Origin: Rhyacichthys aspro
Taxonomy: Eukaryota; Chordata; Actinopteri; Gobiiformes; Rhyacichthyidae
Assembly: GCA_036850595.1 (NCBI GenBank)
Contig: CM072160.1
Location: 186,001-250,000 of the forward strand
Length of the DNA stretch: 64,000 bases
Direction of reading: 5' to 3'
Shown here: one piece after another, positions 1 to 9,761 of the stretch
How the letters are laid out: each line of letters opens with the position of its first letter
Position numbering within the stretch: position 1 is the first letter of the stretch
Notes under the pieces: generated by a model
Database searches by the model: none
Told to the model about the DNA's origin: nothing
The model's input: only the letters and a program-made list of their open reading frames with translations
Position numbers and translations under genes: made by a program

Positions 1-1311
1 CTTCTGCACATGTTGTCGTCGTTTGATATTGTTCCAGGTTGCAAACTGGTGCAATATGTGGATGACCTCCTCATTGCTGCTCCTGACGCTGACTCCTGTC
101 TCCAGGTAACAAAACACCTCCTCATACGTCTACATGAATTTGGGTTCAAGGTTTCCAGAAAGAAGCTTCAGTGCTGCAGAACCACTGTGACATTCCTGGG
201 CAGACGTCTCTCTGCTCATGGTTTGTCTATGTCTCTGGAGCATCGATCTTCTATCCTGCATCACAAAAGACCGGAGACTGTAAGAGAAATGTTGTCATTT
301 CTAGGTCTCTGTGGATACAGCAGGAACTTCGTTCCTGACTTTTTGATAAAAACATCACTTTTGAGAAACCTCGCTAAAGAACAGGGTTTTAAAAATTTCT
401 CTGCCCAACTGACTTGGACTTCTGACCATGACGCAATGTTCAGGACTCTTGTGCAAGACATGTCCGCAGCCTCTACACTGGCATCGCCTGATTACACTCA
501 GGATTTCCACCTGGACATCTCCTGCAAGGATGGACTCGTGCACGGCTGTCTCTATCAGAAAGAACATGGACACAGACGAATCCTCATGTACGCGAGTGCA
601 TCACTGGACAACGTCGAACTGAGACAGCCTCCATGTACTCAACACGCGGCTGGTCTGGCTAGACTGGTCGACAGAACTGCACATCTTGTTATGGGGTACC
701 CCTTAATCATACACACTGACCATAGTGTTTCATCCTTTATTTTGTCCTCAGCTTTCACTATGTCCGCTCTTAGACAGGAAAAACTTCTCAGAGTCCTCAC
801 TGCCCCCAACATCACCTACACACACGCCACGACCAATGTGGCAGATCACATGTCAACAGGTCCGCATGAATGTGCTTTTGAAGTGGCAAAAACTTCTCTG
901 ATTCGGCCCGATTTACTCACTGTTCCTATCACTGACAGTGTTTGGAAATTCTCTGATGGTTGTTGCTGGAGAGACAGTTCTGGTTTCCTCCATGCAGCGG
1001 CCGCATTTGTGACCCGCACTTCTAACCCTGATGGTTTTACTTTCCCAGGTACAGGTGTTCTCCTGAAAGGCTCCCATCTCTCCGCTCAAGCCGCTGAAAT
1101 CTATGCTCTCTGTATGACACTTGAAGACTCTGTTGGTTGCTCTGTGACTGTTTTCACTGATTCCGCTTATGCTTATGCAGCAGCTACTGTTAATCTTGCA
1201 GAATGGAAGCGCAATGACTTGGAAAGTTGCCATCATTTCCTTCTTTACAGCTATCGGCATTGTGCTGCTTGTTCTCTTTCTGCTTGTTTGTTGCTGTATT
1301 CCATGTTTTAG
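1..1311 (+). pseudogene. Endogenous retrovirus pol remnant (RT + RNase H)
   Basis: Open frame from the window edge. The reverse transcriptase active-site motif YVDDLL is at 55-66, followed by the thumb and connection region and then an RNase H domain (about 900-1200), including a TDSAYA motif. The family copies viral RNA into DNA. The 5' part of pol and all of gag lie outside the window. After RNase H the frame runs into sequence of a different kind near 1200-1310; integrase and most of env are missing, so this is an internally deleted, defective provirus. Similarity is to gamma/epsilon-like fish retroviruses, judged from motifs only. The exact viral genus cannot be decided here. Confidence 0.85.
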
Positions 1312-1432
1312 AGTTCTCCTGTCTCGCATGATTACTTCCCTCATGCCTAAGGGCAACTATGCTGTTATTCTGACCCCGACACCTGAGGAAGGTGAGCCTC
1401 TGGACGGGTCTTACTTGACCACTCTGGCGTAA
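1169..1432 (+). pseudogene. Endogenous retrovirus env C-terminal remnant
   Basis: A second frame overlaps the end of pol. It encodes a long hydrophobic segment (about 1220-1300), a Cys cluster (VCCCIPC), then a short basic and polar tail ending at a TAA just before the polypurine tract. This is the layout of a retroviral Env transmembrane anchor and cytoplasmic tail. The surface subunit and the fusion region are absent. The start given is simply the first ATG of the frame and is probably not a real start. Identification rests on hydrophobicity and position beside the LTR. Confidence 0.6.
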
Positions 1433-1630
1433 ATCATGTTTTATGTTTTCTTTTGCCTTTTATATTTTATATTTTATATCTACGTGTTGGTAATTTTATG
1501 TTTGAACTTAGAGGTTTAGTTGTTTGGTTTACTCTTGGTTTAGGTTTTGTTTTCGGGGATTTTGATATATATTGTTTACTTCTACTTACATTTTGGTTGT
1601 GTTCTAGTTTCACTAGAACATGAGGGGGAA

Positions 1631-2186
1631 TGAAGGGATATATACATTAGAATGAAGGGACATATACATTAATACTATGTTTTATAACAGCTTATTTTAT
1701 TACAAGTTTTACATTAATACATTGTGCTAAAAACTGTGTAGGCGTCCACTAGTAGTGGCGTGATATTGTACAACATGCTTTGTTCCTCTGTTCAGGGAGT
1801 GTATCAGACCACAATGCTCAAGGCCACACCAACGGCCTTCTGGAAAGATACTATTGGAAGAGAAATGACCACTGGAAAAGTACCACACTGGAAAAATACT
1901 GACCACTGGGCCAATCACGAAGAGACACGCTTGTTTAATGCTAAAAAATAACAGCCCATCTCTAAGGTGGAGCTTAGATAAGGTGTACCATAAAAATCTG
2001 TATTCCATGATTTTCTTTTGTTCTTCCTTGTGCCTTTTGTTTGTACTGGTTGAACCCTGCAGCTGTAGAAACATTGTAAAAGGGCAATACAATTTTTGGA
2101 CGCAAATCTCTTGATTCCTGGTCTTCTTTTCCGATCTCAACTGAACACGCACAGCTGCTCTGGGCACTGAGAGCGGGTGCCTAACA
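1631..2186 (+). mobile_element. 3' LTR of the endogenous retrovirus
   Basis: A purine tract (TGAGGGGGAA, 1621-1630) stands immediately before a segment that begins TG and ends CA, the usual LTR boundaries. The LTR starts with two imperfect copies of a roughly 20-base ATGAAGGG-type unit. An AATACA element near 2088 may serve as the polyadenylation signal. No 5' LTR is visible, so identity between the LTRs and insertion age cannot be measured. The 3' limit is inferred from the CA and from the start of an unrelated dispersed repeat just after it. Confidence 0.65.
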
Positions 2187-2199
2187 TTACCCTCACTAA

Positions 2200-2251
2200 T
2201 AATTCAATTTTATTTGTATAGCCCTGTATCACAACAACAATTGCCTCAAAG
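2200..2251. repeat. Common teleost dispersed repeat, cut by gap
   Basis: The phrase TTCAATTTTATTTGTATAGC followed by CACAACAACAATTGCCTCAAAG is a repeat core I recognise from many fish genomes. It runs into the run of N. Confidence 0.6.
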
Positions 2252-2351
2252 NNNNNNNNNNNNNNNNNNNNNNNNNNNNNNNNNNNNNNNNNNNNNNNNN
2301 NNNNNNNNNNNNNNNNNNNNNNNNNNNNNNNNNNNNNNNNNNNNNNNNNNN
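2252..2351. other. Assembly gap (100 N)
   Basis: Exactly 100 undetermined bases, a conventional scaffold-gap size, so the true length is unknown. Confidence 0.99.
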
Positions 2352-2466
2352 TAACAATATTATGTATTTTTATTGATATTTTTTGCATTGCACACCACCT
2401 GCATACATTATGTCTGTCATACATTCACTTTGTAATTGTCTACACCTAAAACATTCTGGTTTTTAG

Positions 2467-5312
2467 ATCACCAGGAAGCTCGCAGGAGTGGCCAAGGGGA
2501 CAGCAATGTGGCTCACTTCTGTGGGCAATGAGTTTGGCCAGATTCTCATCAGCGTGCTGACTGCTCAGGAGGGAGCTGGTCTGGATCTGATGGCAGCAGA
2601 CCTGGTGAAAAGTTTCAGCGGCCGGTGTGGATCCTCCTGTTGCCATGTATGGACTGTGGCTGCTGTGCTGAGGCAGCGGAGACAAAGCTGCAGGCCCGGT
2701 TCAGCGGGTGGCCAAATATGACCGTCCGACTGGATATTTGGCACTTATGCGACGGCTTGCAGTAGGCTGCACAACAGACGCTCATCAGCTGTACCCAATC
2801 TTTATGTCACGCCTGTCGTCGTGCATATTTGAATGGGATGCAGCTGATGTAGCTCTGTTGTCGCAAGCAAAAAGGCAGCAGCTTCAGGCGGATGGCCTCT
2901 CTTCCCTCACTGATGGCGACATCAGAAAACATCTGTCGAGGGAGGAGTTAGCTCTCCACTGCAGGAGGAGGACCCGTGGCGAGGACATCACCATCCAGCT
3001 GCTGGAGGATCTGCTGCAGAGGCTGATGGGGCCTGCTGGGAGGGACTCCTGGGAGTCCCCTGTTGGATCGGGAGCGGATGGAGCACATCTGGAGAGTCCA
3101 GCGGAAACACGTGAAGTGCATTCAAGACCCTCCAGGTGTAGCTCTATACATCAAGACAGGGGAACTAAATAAGGGGTGTGCAGCTGCCCACCTACAGGTG
3201 TGCAAGAGGCTCCACATCTCTGGAGTCTTTTCACCTGCACCTCAACCGGTTCATACCAGGTTTGTCTCAGTCAAATGTTAGTATATAAACTGTTTAGTCA
3301 GGACATTTTGATTTCATATTGAGTGTTTTTTTTAGGAACCAGTGCCAACAGCCTAAATTTTCAAATCTACCTGCTGGAGGGACTTCACCGGTGGAACCAG
3401 GACCGTGGTGTGGCTGCGCTGTCCACTGAAACTTCTGGGCTGCGCAGTTACCAAGGCGACCTGCTTCACTGTGTGAACCTGAACTACCAGAGGCTGTTTG
3501 GAAAGAAGGTGGCACCAGAGTTCACTCCACCCTCTCAGTATACTGGTAAAGATGAAAAAAATTAACTCTTTTCAATATTAGTATTATCATATTTGTATAT
3601 TATCAAAAGTACAATTGTGTAGTAAAAAAAAAACTTTGATGTTTTCCTCTTCCCATATAGGAGAGCTCATTGGTGTACAGTATTTGTACCGCCAAACTGG
3701 ACAGGCGCTGCAGGATATGCACCCGGACTCTGAAGAGACCGCACAGCTGTTGGAGGAGCATGAGGATGTCGACGAAGATGAGGGCTTCGATGACATCACA
3801 GAAGACCCCACTGTGCTCAACCTGGAGGTTTCTGAAGCTCCAGTCACTCCGACTCCTGGGCCCTCTTCAGAATCTGCTGCTGATGCCACGTCCAGTACAG
3901 CGGCCAATACATCCACTATCACTCCCAGTAAGGCTGGAAACAGTGCTACTAAATTAATTTAATTTAGTATAAACTAATAATTTTTGCTTATGTTAATGTT
4001 TTTTAAATTAATAACATTTTCATCATGTTTAGTCCTGGGTCCTGTCACACCTGCTGCCAGCACACCTGGGGTTGCCTCTGGTGACCCAGTGCCATCTTTG
4101 CCTGAACCTGGAGCTGTGGCACAGGTTGAGGATGAAGATATGGTAAATGCCACTGAGCTCAGCTTTACACAGTTTGTCACACAGTATTCCCCAAGTTTAA
4201 ATATTTAAATTAAATTTGTTTTGCCATTTACCCAGGCTGTGGATGAACAAAATGTCCCGGGTTATCAGCATGTGGACAGACTGGCAGAGTACCTGGTGGG
4301 GCTTCGGAGTCAGACCTCTCTCTGTCTCAGCAACCACCAGGCGAACACCATAGTTCAGCTCTGGCAGAAGCTGGACGACAGGGACAAGCAGCGGGTGGTT
4401 TACAAGGCACGTCATCAGGAGAGACTGCTGAGTGGCCGCTTCCGTACACCAAAGAAGCCCACAACCACCCCTGGTGTGGAGAGTACCACCCGCTGCGTGT
4501 TAGGAGCCAGCAGTGCCCCTGCGCAGTGGCCTGATTGCTGTCGCCTGGTGGAGAACATTTTTTTGAGGCTCTGTGTGCTGCACCCAGCCCCGGTCAGGAA
4601 GGGAAAACACACTGACTCCAGGTGGTCTCTTATATTAAGAGACTACCACAACATTAGGCAGCTGGTTGTCAGTAACTCCCTGGTCATGCAGCAGAGTGAG
4701 ATTCAGCTAGTGGTAGTGAATCAATCTACGCTCATCCAGTGGCACAACAACCGCCAGAAGAGGCAGGAGCTCTCTGTGCTACTGCAGGGCACAGACTTGC
4801 CACAGGCTCTGCCAACATCTGCACAACCACTGCAGGCCCCAAGACTGCTCCCTCCGGCTCCTGTGTCTGCAGTACAGGAGCATCAGTACAGGCTGCCAGC
4901 AAATACAGCTGGACAGGCACGACACAGGGAGACAGGTCATCCCCAGCTTCCACGTCCCATCCAGCCAAAGGGGCCAGTCAGCCAGCAGGTGTTTGTCTCA
5001 CCAGCTACAGCCACCCCTCCAGCACCTGTGGTCATTCCTGCACCACAGGCTGTATGTTATATGCCAGTGTTGCTCCCAGTGTCTCAATATCCAGGCACTG
5101 TAGCCCAAACAAGTGTCCCAGGCCCTGGTGCAACACCTAAAAGGCACTATAGAAGAACTGTGGAGGCCAACACCTGCAAAAAGTGCGGACAGTTCCGCAC
5201 AGCAGAAACAGGACACAGCCAGTACCATGGGAAGGTGTACTGTCCTAATTTTGAAGTCCTCACTAAACAGCAGTGGTTGGAGGAAATGAAAAAAAAGCCC
5301 ACCAACAAATAG
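2467..5312 (+). pseudogene. Multi-exon fish DUF6729-like family gene, frameshifted
   Basis: Five exons with GT-AG borders: 2467-3259, 3336-3545, 3661-3927, 4033-4142, 4236-5312. Recognisable family segments are DCGCCAEAAETKLQARFSGW, TTDAHQLYP, YRCARGSTSLESFHLHLNRF, LIGVQYLYRQTG and, near the C-terminus, a possible zinc site CKKCGQ...H...C (about 5165-5255). An acidic stretch and a Pro/Gln-rich linker lie between. The first exon is read in pieces: the family sequence switches frame near 2620, 2649, 2741, 3040 and 3173. Exons 2-5 are clean. The 5' end falls near the gap. This family occurs in many copies in fish and may be transposon-associated; that and the DUF number are from memory. Function is unknown. 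Confidence 0.65.
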
Positions 5313-5960
5313 TGCTTTTTTGTAAATACATTTGATATTTTGTAAATACATTTTAAATTGTAAATAATTGTATAGTTGATAATGTTTTATTTATTTTGTT
5401 TATTTAATGTTGTTAATTATAATATTGTAAGTTGTTGAATTTGTTAATAATTGTTGCCTTGTAAATAGAAATCATTGTTATTATTATTGAAATATTAATA
5501 TTTTATAGTGTGAATATAGTTATAGTATTTTTGCATTTGTAATTTTCTATATTTATTGTTGTTTGTTTGTTTAAATAAATACTTTGAATTGTCTCTCAGC
5601 TTCTTCTTTTCCAGCTTCTTTTATTCATCACTAATAGAAATAGGATACTGCAACAACAGGCACAAGGAAAAATATGGTCTACATAGTCTAGAAGATGCAT
5701 GCTTATGGCACCACAGTCCTATTTATAAAGGAGGAAGAAAAATAAATAAAATGTATCAGCCTTTCTTTCCTATTTCCTCCTCGCGTCCAACTTAAAACAC
5801 AATTATTTCCTTGTATCAGTTCTGGTTTAGTTACATTTGGACCGTCTTAAGGGGCATGCCTCCATCTTTGGGAGTCAAGTCCAAATAAGGTAATCTACGT
5901 CACTCAGCCTGTTCACGTCGCGTGCCGCCTCACGCTAAATATCGCGGTGACACCCGAGTC
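5313..5960. other. AT-rich spacer with poly(A) signal
   Basis: No gene is seen. AATAAA at 5574-5579 may end the preceding transcript. The remainder is AT-rich and then low-complexity. Confidence 0.5.
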
Positions 5961-6216
5961 CGTCAGAAGTGAGTTCAAACCCCGGCTGAGGTGTGTCCAA
6001 GCTTTCAACACAATGATAAACCCTCCAATTTGTGACCAGGTCACTAGAAATATGTATAAAACTCTCACATTTCTCTTTTTTTCCTCATTTTTTCCCTCTT
6101 CTCTCTCTTTTCCCTCATTTTTCTTCTCCCCCCTCCTCCCCCCTTCTTCCCCATCATTGACGGCCGATTGTTCCCCAGCTTGAGCGCAGCGCCTTAGACC
6201 GCTCGGCCATCCTGAC
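5961..6216 (-). tRNA. Split or interrupted tRNA-Leu-like sequence
   Basis: On the minus strand the 5' half GTCAGGATGGCCGAGCGGTC and the following TAAGGCGCTGCG match the acceptor, D-arm and anticodon-stem start of vertebrate tRNA-Leu. The loop reads CTCAAGC (anticodon CAA). The 3' half, GGGTTTGAACTCAC then TTCTGAC, lies about 185 bases further on and can re-form the 7-base acceptor stem (one G-U). The intervening DNA is a purine-rich tract. The T-stem is imperfect and the discriminator base is G rather than the A expected for Leu. A degenerate tRNA pseudogene with an insertion is likelier than a working gene. Confidence 0.45.
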
Positions 6217-6227
6217 ATGTTACGTAG

Positions 6228-6235
6228 TGACGTCA
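6228..6235. promoter_or_regulatory. CRE palindrome TGACGTCA
   Basis: A perfect TGACGTCA lies 12 bases upstream of the minus-strand tRNA-like 5' end. It is a CREB/ATF consensus, but it may be chance. Confidence 0.3.
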
Positions 6236-6620
6236 TTGATGTCGTATTTAAAGGGACCGCTTCACTCTTCAGCTGTGGTGTAAAACAGAAAAAAAGGAAT
6301 CTAGGATTTATGATAAAGACAACGTATTTTTGACCAAAAACTCTGTAAATAACAATGAAAATGTTTTTTCCTGAGTCTGTAGTGGATTAAATGGAACCGC
6401 TTTGTGTAATGTTTCAGTAAAAAGCAGAACAACAGTCTCCTCAAACATTAAAACACAAACCGTTACAACATTCACTACATTTCATAAGTCTATAACTGTA
6501 AAAGTACAGAATACAGCGTTTAAATGTTAAAAGTAATAAGTGCAACGAAAATCCGAAGAGTCTGACTCGAAAATAACTCATAAAAACCTTCACATTTAGC
6601 TGAAGCTGTCTATTGTTTAA

Positions 6621-8304
6621 AGGTGGAATAGAAGATGTTTAGAACATTCAGACAGCAGCGACTGTTATTACGCCTAATTTACACTGACTGCTGAACAGAT
6701 ACGGAACGGCGTCCGTACGGACGCCTGCAAGGAATAGAAACCGTTGTAGTCAGTGCGGCATTTACACCAGCTGCGGTGTGTTACGTCTCCTGATCCGGAG
6801 CTCCGGAAGGTTTCCTCAAGAAGTCTATTTTTTCCGGACGCCGCATGTGGATTTTCATGAAGTTGAAGAAATTACAAGTGCAGTGACGGGGTCCCGGGGT
6901 TATTTGAGACCACGGATGACGAGAGATTTATCACGGAAGTCCAAAACCACACATATGATATTTCACATACTTTTTATAAGGACAACACCAGAAAAGAGAA
7001 GGCATGGAGTGAAATAGCTGGAGCTCTGGGATATACTGGTGAGTTTTTATCAGCACCTCTCTCTTTACATGGATGTTATCACGTGAACTCAACTCTTCAG
7101 CGTGAATCCCTGTGGTTTTGTGGTCTCGCTGATGCAGATTTCTGGACACGTACAGCACACACTGGACCCGGTGTAAATGGCAGTCCTTACGGATTCCGTA
7201 CGGAATCCCTTTGCATCAGTGTAAATGAGGCGTTAGCCAGTTTTTGAAAAATGCGCAAGACCAGCCGACTTCTTTCACGGTTCTTTCGGAGATCCGCCTC
7301 CAAAACAACACGCACGCGCCAGAGACTAACAGACGGCGCTTCACAGCTGACTGGCCCGATTCTCCCAGACAATGTCACAAACGCAGGTTTCTGTCCATTG
7401 ATTGTTAGAAAATTGAAATAGAGTAGCCCTGCCTGTAACGTTTTACAATAATAAGAAATAACTTCTAACTTCTGCCCACCAAAAAGAATAGCGATCAAAC
7501 ATTACATGTGTCTAACAATATACAGTGACAAAACACCAGATAATACTCCCAACTAGCAGTTTTTAATATGACAACCAAACATTGAGCCTAAAACTTACCT
7601 GTCGAGCAGCGTATTCCTCGCTGTGCCTTCAGCGCTCGCTATCGCTCAAACGATGCACCAAGAACAACTCTGGTTTTGTTTCTTTCATCTTTTTCCTTTT
7701 CGCAGCCACCTCAAACATAGTCTTTCTTTTACAGTTACCTTCATCAGTGTTCTTCGCAGCCATCGTGTAAAACATTGCTAACAACAAAAAATATTAACTA
7801 GATATAAATGTAGCCTGAAGCTAACGAGGAGTAGCTAGATGAACAAACTAAAGCTAACGGATGGAGCTAACGCTAGTTAAACAGACTGCCCCCATCTACA
7901 CAAATAAATAAAGAGAAAAAGAAAAAAGGTAAATAAATGAGTATGTGGTCCTGACAATGGAGCTGCAGGAAGGAGCAGTCTGTGTCTGACAGTGAAGCTG
8001 CACAGTGAGGCTGTTTAACGGTAGCAACGCAAAAGCAGCTGTAAACAGAACACGTGAACGCGCACGCTTCCGGCCTCACGTAGCAGGAGTGATTGACAGG
8101 CTGATTGACCAATAGAACACGCGATGAGAACGTTTTTGATTGGTTAATGTTTTTAAGGCACCACCACTTCCACAATTGACATATAATAAATTTTATTTTT
8201 CAAGACCTCTTATTTTCCGATGTCTTATTTGCAAGTAAAAACAAATATATATGTTATAAAAAATATAACAAAAAATGTTTACAAAGACATCTTCTATTCT
8301 ACCT
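6621..8304. mobile_element. TTAA-target DNA transposon (Kolobok/piggyBac-like), non-autonomous
   Basis: The ends are inverted repeats: AGGTGGAATAGAAGATGT at the left and AGGTAGAATAGAAGATGT (reverse complement) at the right, 17 of 18 identical. Both ends are flanked by TTAA (6617-6620 and 8305-8308), the target duplication of Kolobok and piggyBac elements. No transposase is recognisable. A PIF/Harbinger copy sits inside (6671-7232), so the host element is about 1.1 kb without it. Which TTAA superfamily it belongs to is inference. Confidence 0.8.
6671..7232 (+). mobile_element. PIF/Harbinger element with MADF exon
   Basis: Terminal inverted repeats CGCCTAATTTACACTGA (left) and CGCCTCATTTACACTGA (right, reverse complement) differ at one position. 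TTA stands directly outside each end (6668-6670 and 7233-7235), the three-base duplication typical of PIF/Harbinger. Inside, an exon-like segment (about 6900-7038) encodes a MADF DNA-binding start, with DDERFITEVQ, an aromatic TFYKD and KEKAWSEIAGALGYT, and ends at a good donor GTGAGT. Harbinger elements carry such Myb/MADF proteins beside the transposase. No transposase remains. Confidence 0.85.
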
Positions 8305-8308
8305 TTAA

Positions 8309-8920
8309 ATTCAGACGGTTTTTACTGAAGCTAACCCGATCCTTCAGAGAAAAACTCGCCTTACCCCTGTTTCAGAGCCGTTTGTTTGGATCATAAAATG
8401 TATAAATAATAATTAAAATAATAAATAATGTTTGTATTAAAGAGAAAACAGCAGCAGCTGACACCGACACCAGAGGGCAGCACCGGGTATTAAAGTGTCT
8501 TTGAGCTGTCACTTGTTTAAAGAGCAAATATTCAGTTTTATGGCAGATCTTTTTGCTCTGTGCTCATCTAAGACTAAACTATTAAAATTAATTACATTAT
8601 TACAAGAAACATTTACAAATAGCTTTAACAGGTTTGCTTTTGGAACGACTGGCCTCAGTAACAGAACGTTCAACAGATGCTATTAACACATAAAAGTACG
8701 AATGTAGTTCTAAATTTGCGATGTAACTTGACCATGAATAATCAGTAAAGTGTTACATTTATTCAAACATAAAGACTTAGTACAAACTGCAGCATTTTAC
8801 AACGTGCTGAGGTTAAAGGCTGTCTGTGAAGTTCAGGCTGTTTTCAAAGTCTAACCCGGACTAAAACAGGACTAAAGTAGATCTAACCAGGACTGAGCCA
8901 GGGCAGGTCTGAATCAGAGC
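8309..8920. other. Intergenic, no gene seen
   Basis: Unique-looking AT-rich sequence. I see no exon, repeat array or RNA gene in it. Confidence 0.5.
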
Positions 8921-8926
8921 TTTATT
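8921..8926 (-). terminator. pgm2l1 poly(A) signal
   Basis: AATAAA on the minus strand (TTTATT on the plus strand), about 840 bases past the pgm2l1 stop. It suits the end of that gene's 3' UTR. Confidence 0.55.
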
Positions 8927-9761
8927 GACACACAACGACAAAAAGCAGTATTTTAATGGTTTCGGAGGAGAACACAGATGATCTTCGCGGTGAACAGAGG
9001 TCTCACTCTGTCACTCCGGTTCCCAACCACGGCGCCGATCCTTGCTGCTGACAGAGGTCTCACTCTGTCTGTATTTACAGTCTTCTTTTTAAGAAAATAA
9101 CTTTCCACTTCATAAATATCTCTTAAGTAAAAAAAATAAATAACATCAGCAAAAACTCAAACACAGCGCGAGGCCAAAAAAAGCAAAACCAAACATCACT
9201 CAGTAATGCCTCGGTTCAAAAATAACAGCTGTCACTAACGTGTTTTTAATCATGATCTGATTAACTAACAACTAGCTGTGCTTTTACATTTCTGCTTTAA
9301 AACAAAATTAACTCTTTGGTTCAAATTAATACATTTCAGTTTCACAATAAAGGCTCAAAACCAGGATTGAACTAGGTCTGAACCCAGCCTAAAGCAGGAG
9401 CATTGATTATTGATTGGGTCTCTCTGGTTCGATTGGTCTTGTCAACCTTTCACAAGAAAAGCCTTGAATTTGCTGAAATGTTTGGATTCATTTTAGTTTT
9501 CAGCAGCGTTTTCATGAAGCTAGCAGCGGACTTTTACCCATCATGCTTTGCTGCTTCTGTGCATTTTTATCTGAGGTTAATGTTGAGTCTCTAAGTCACA
9601 CCCCTTCAACATAGTACCTGGTGCATCCGAACAGGTTTTAGGTGGATCTGAACAGGTTTTAGTTTGAGGGGCTTCCTGGAGACTCTAATGAAGTACCATA
9701 AGTTGAATGACAGAAAAAGTGGCCAATCACAGCAGTGTTCTGGAGCCAGAAGTAGGCGGGG

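Noticed and set aside
913..1356. Antisense frame over the retroviral pol
   Set aside because: No recognisable protein features; a shadow of the coding strand.
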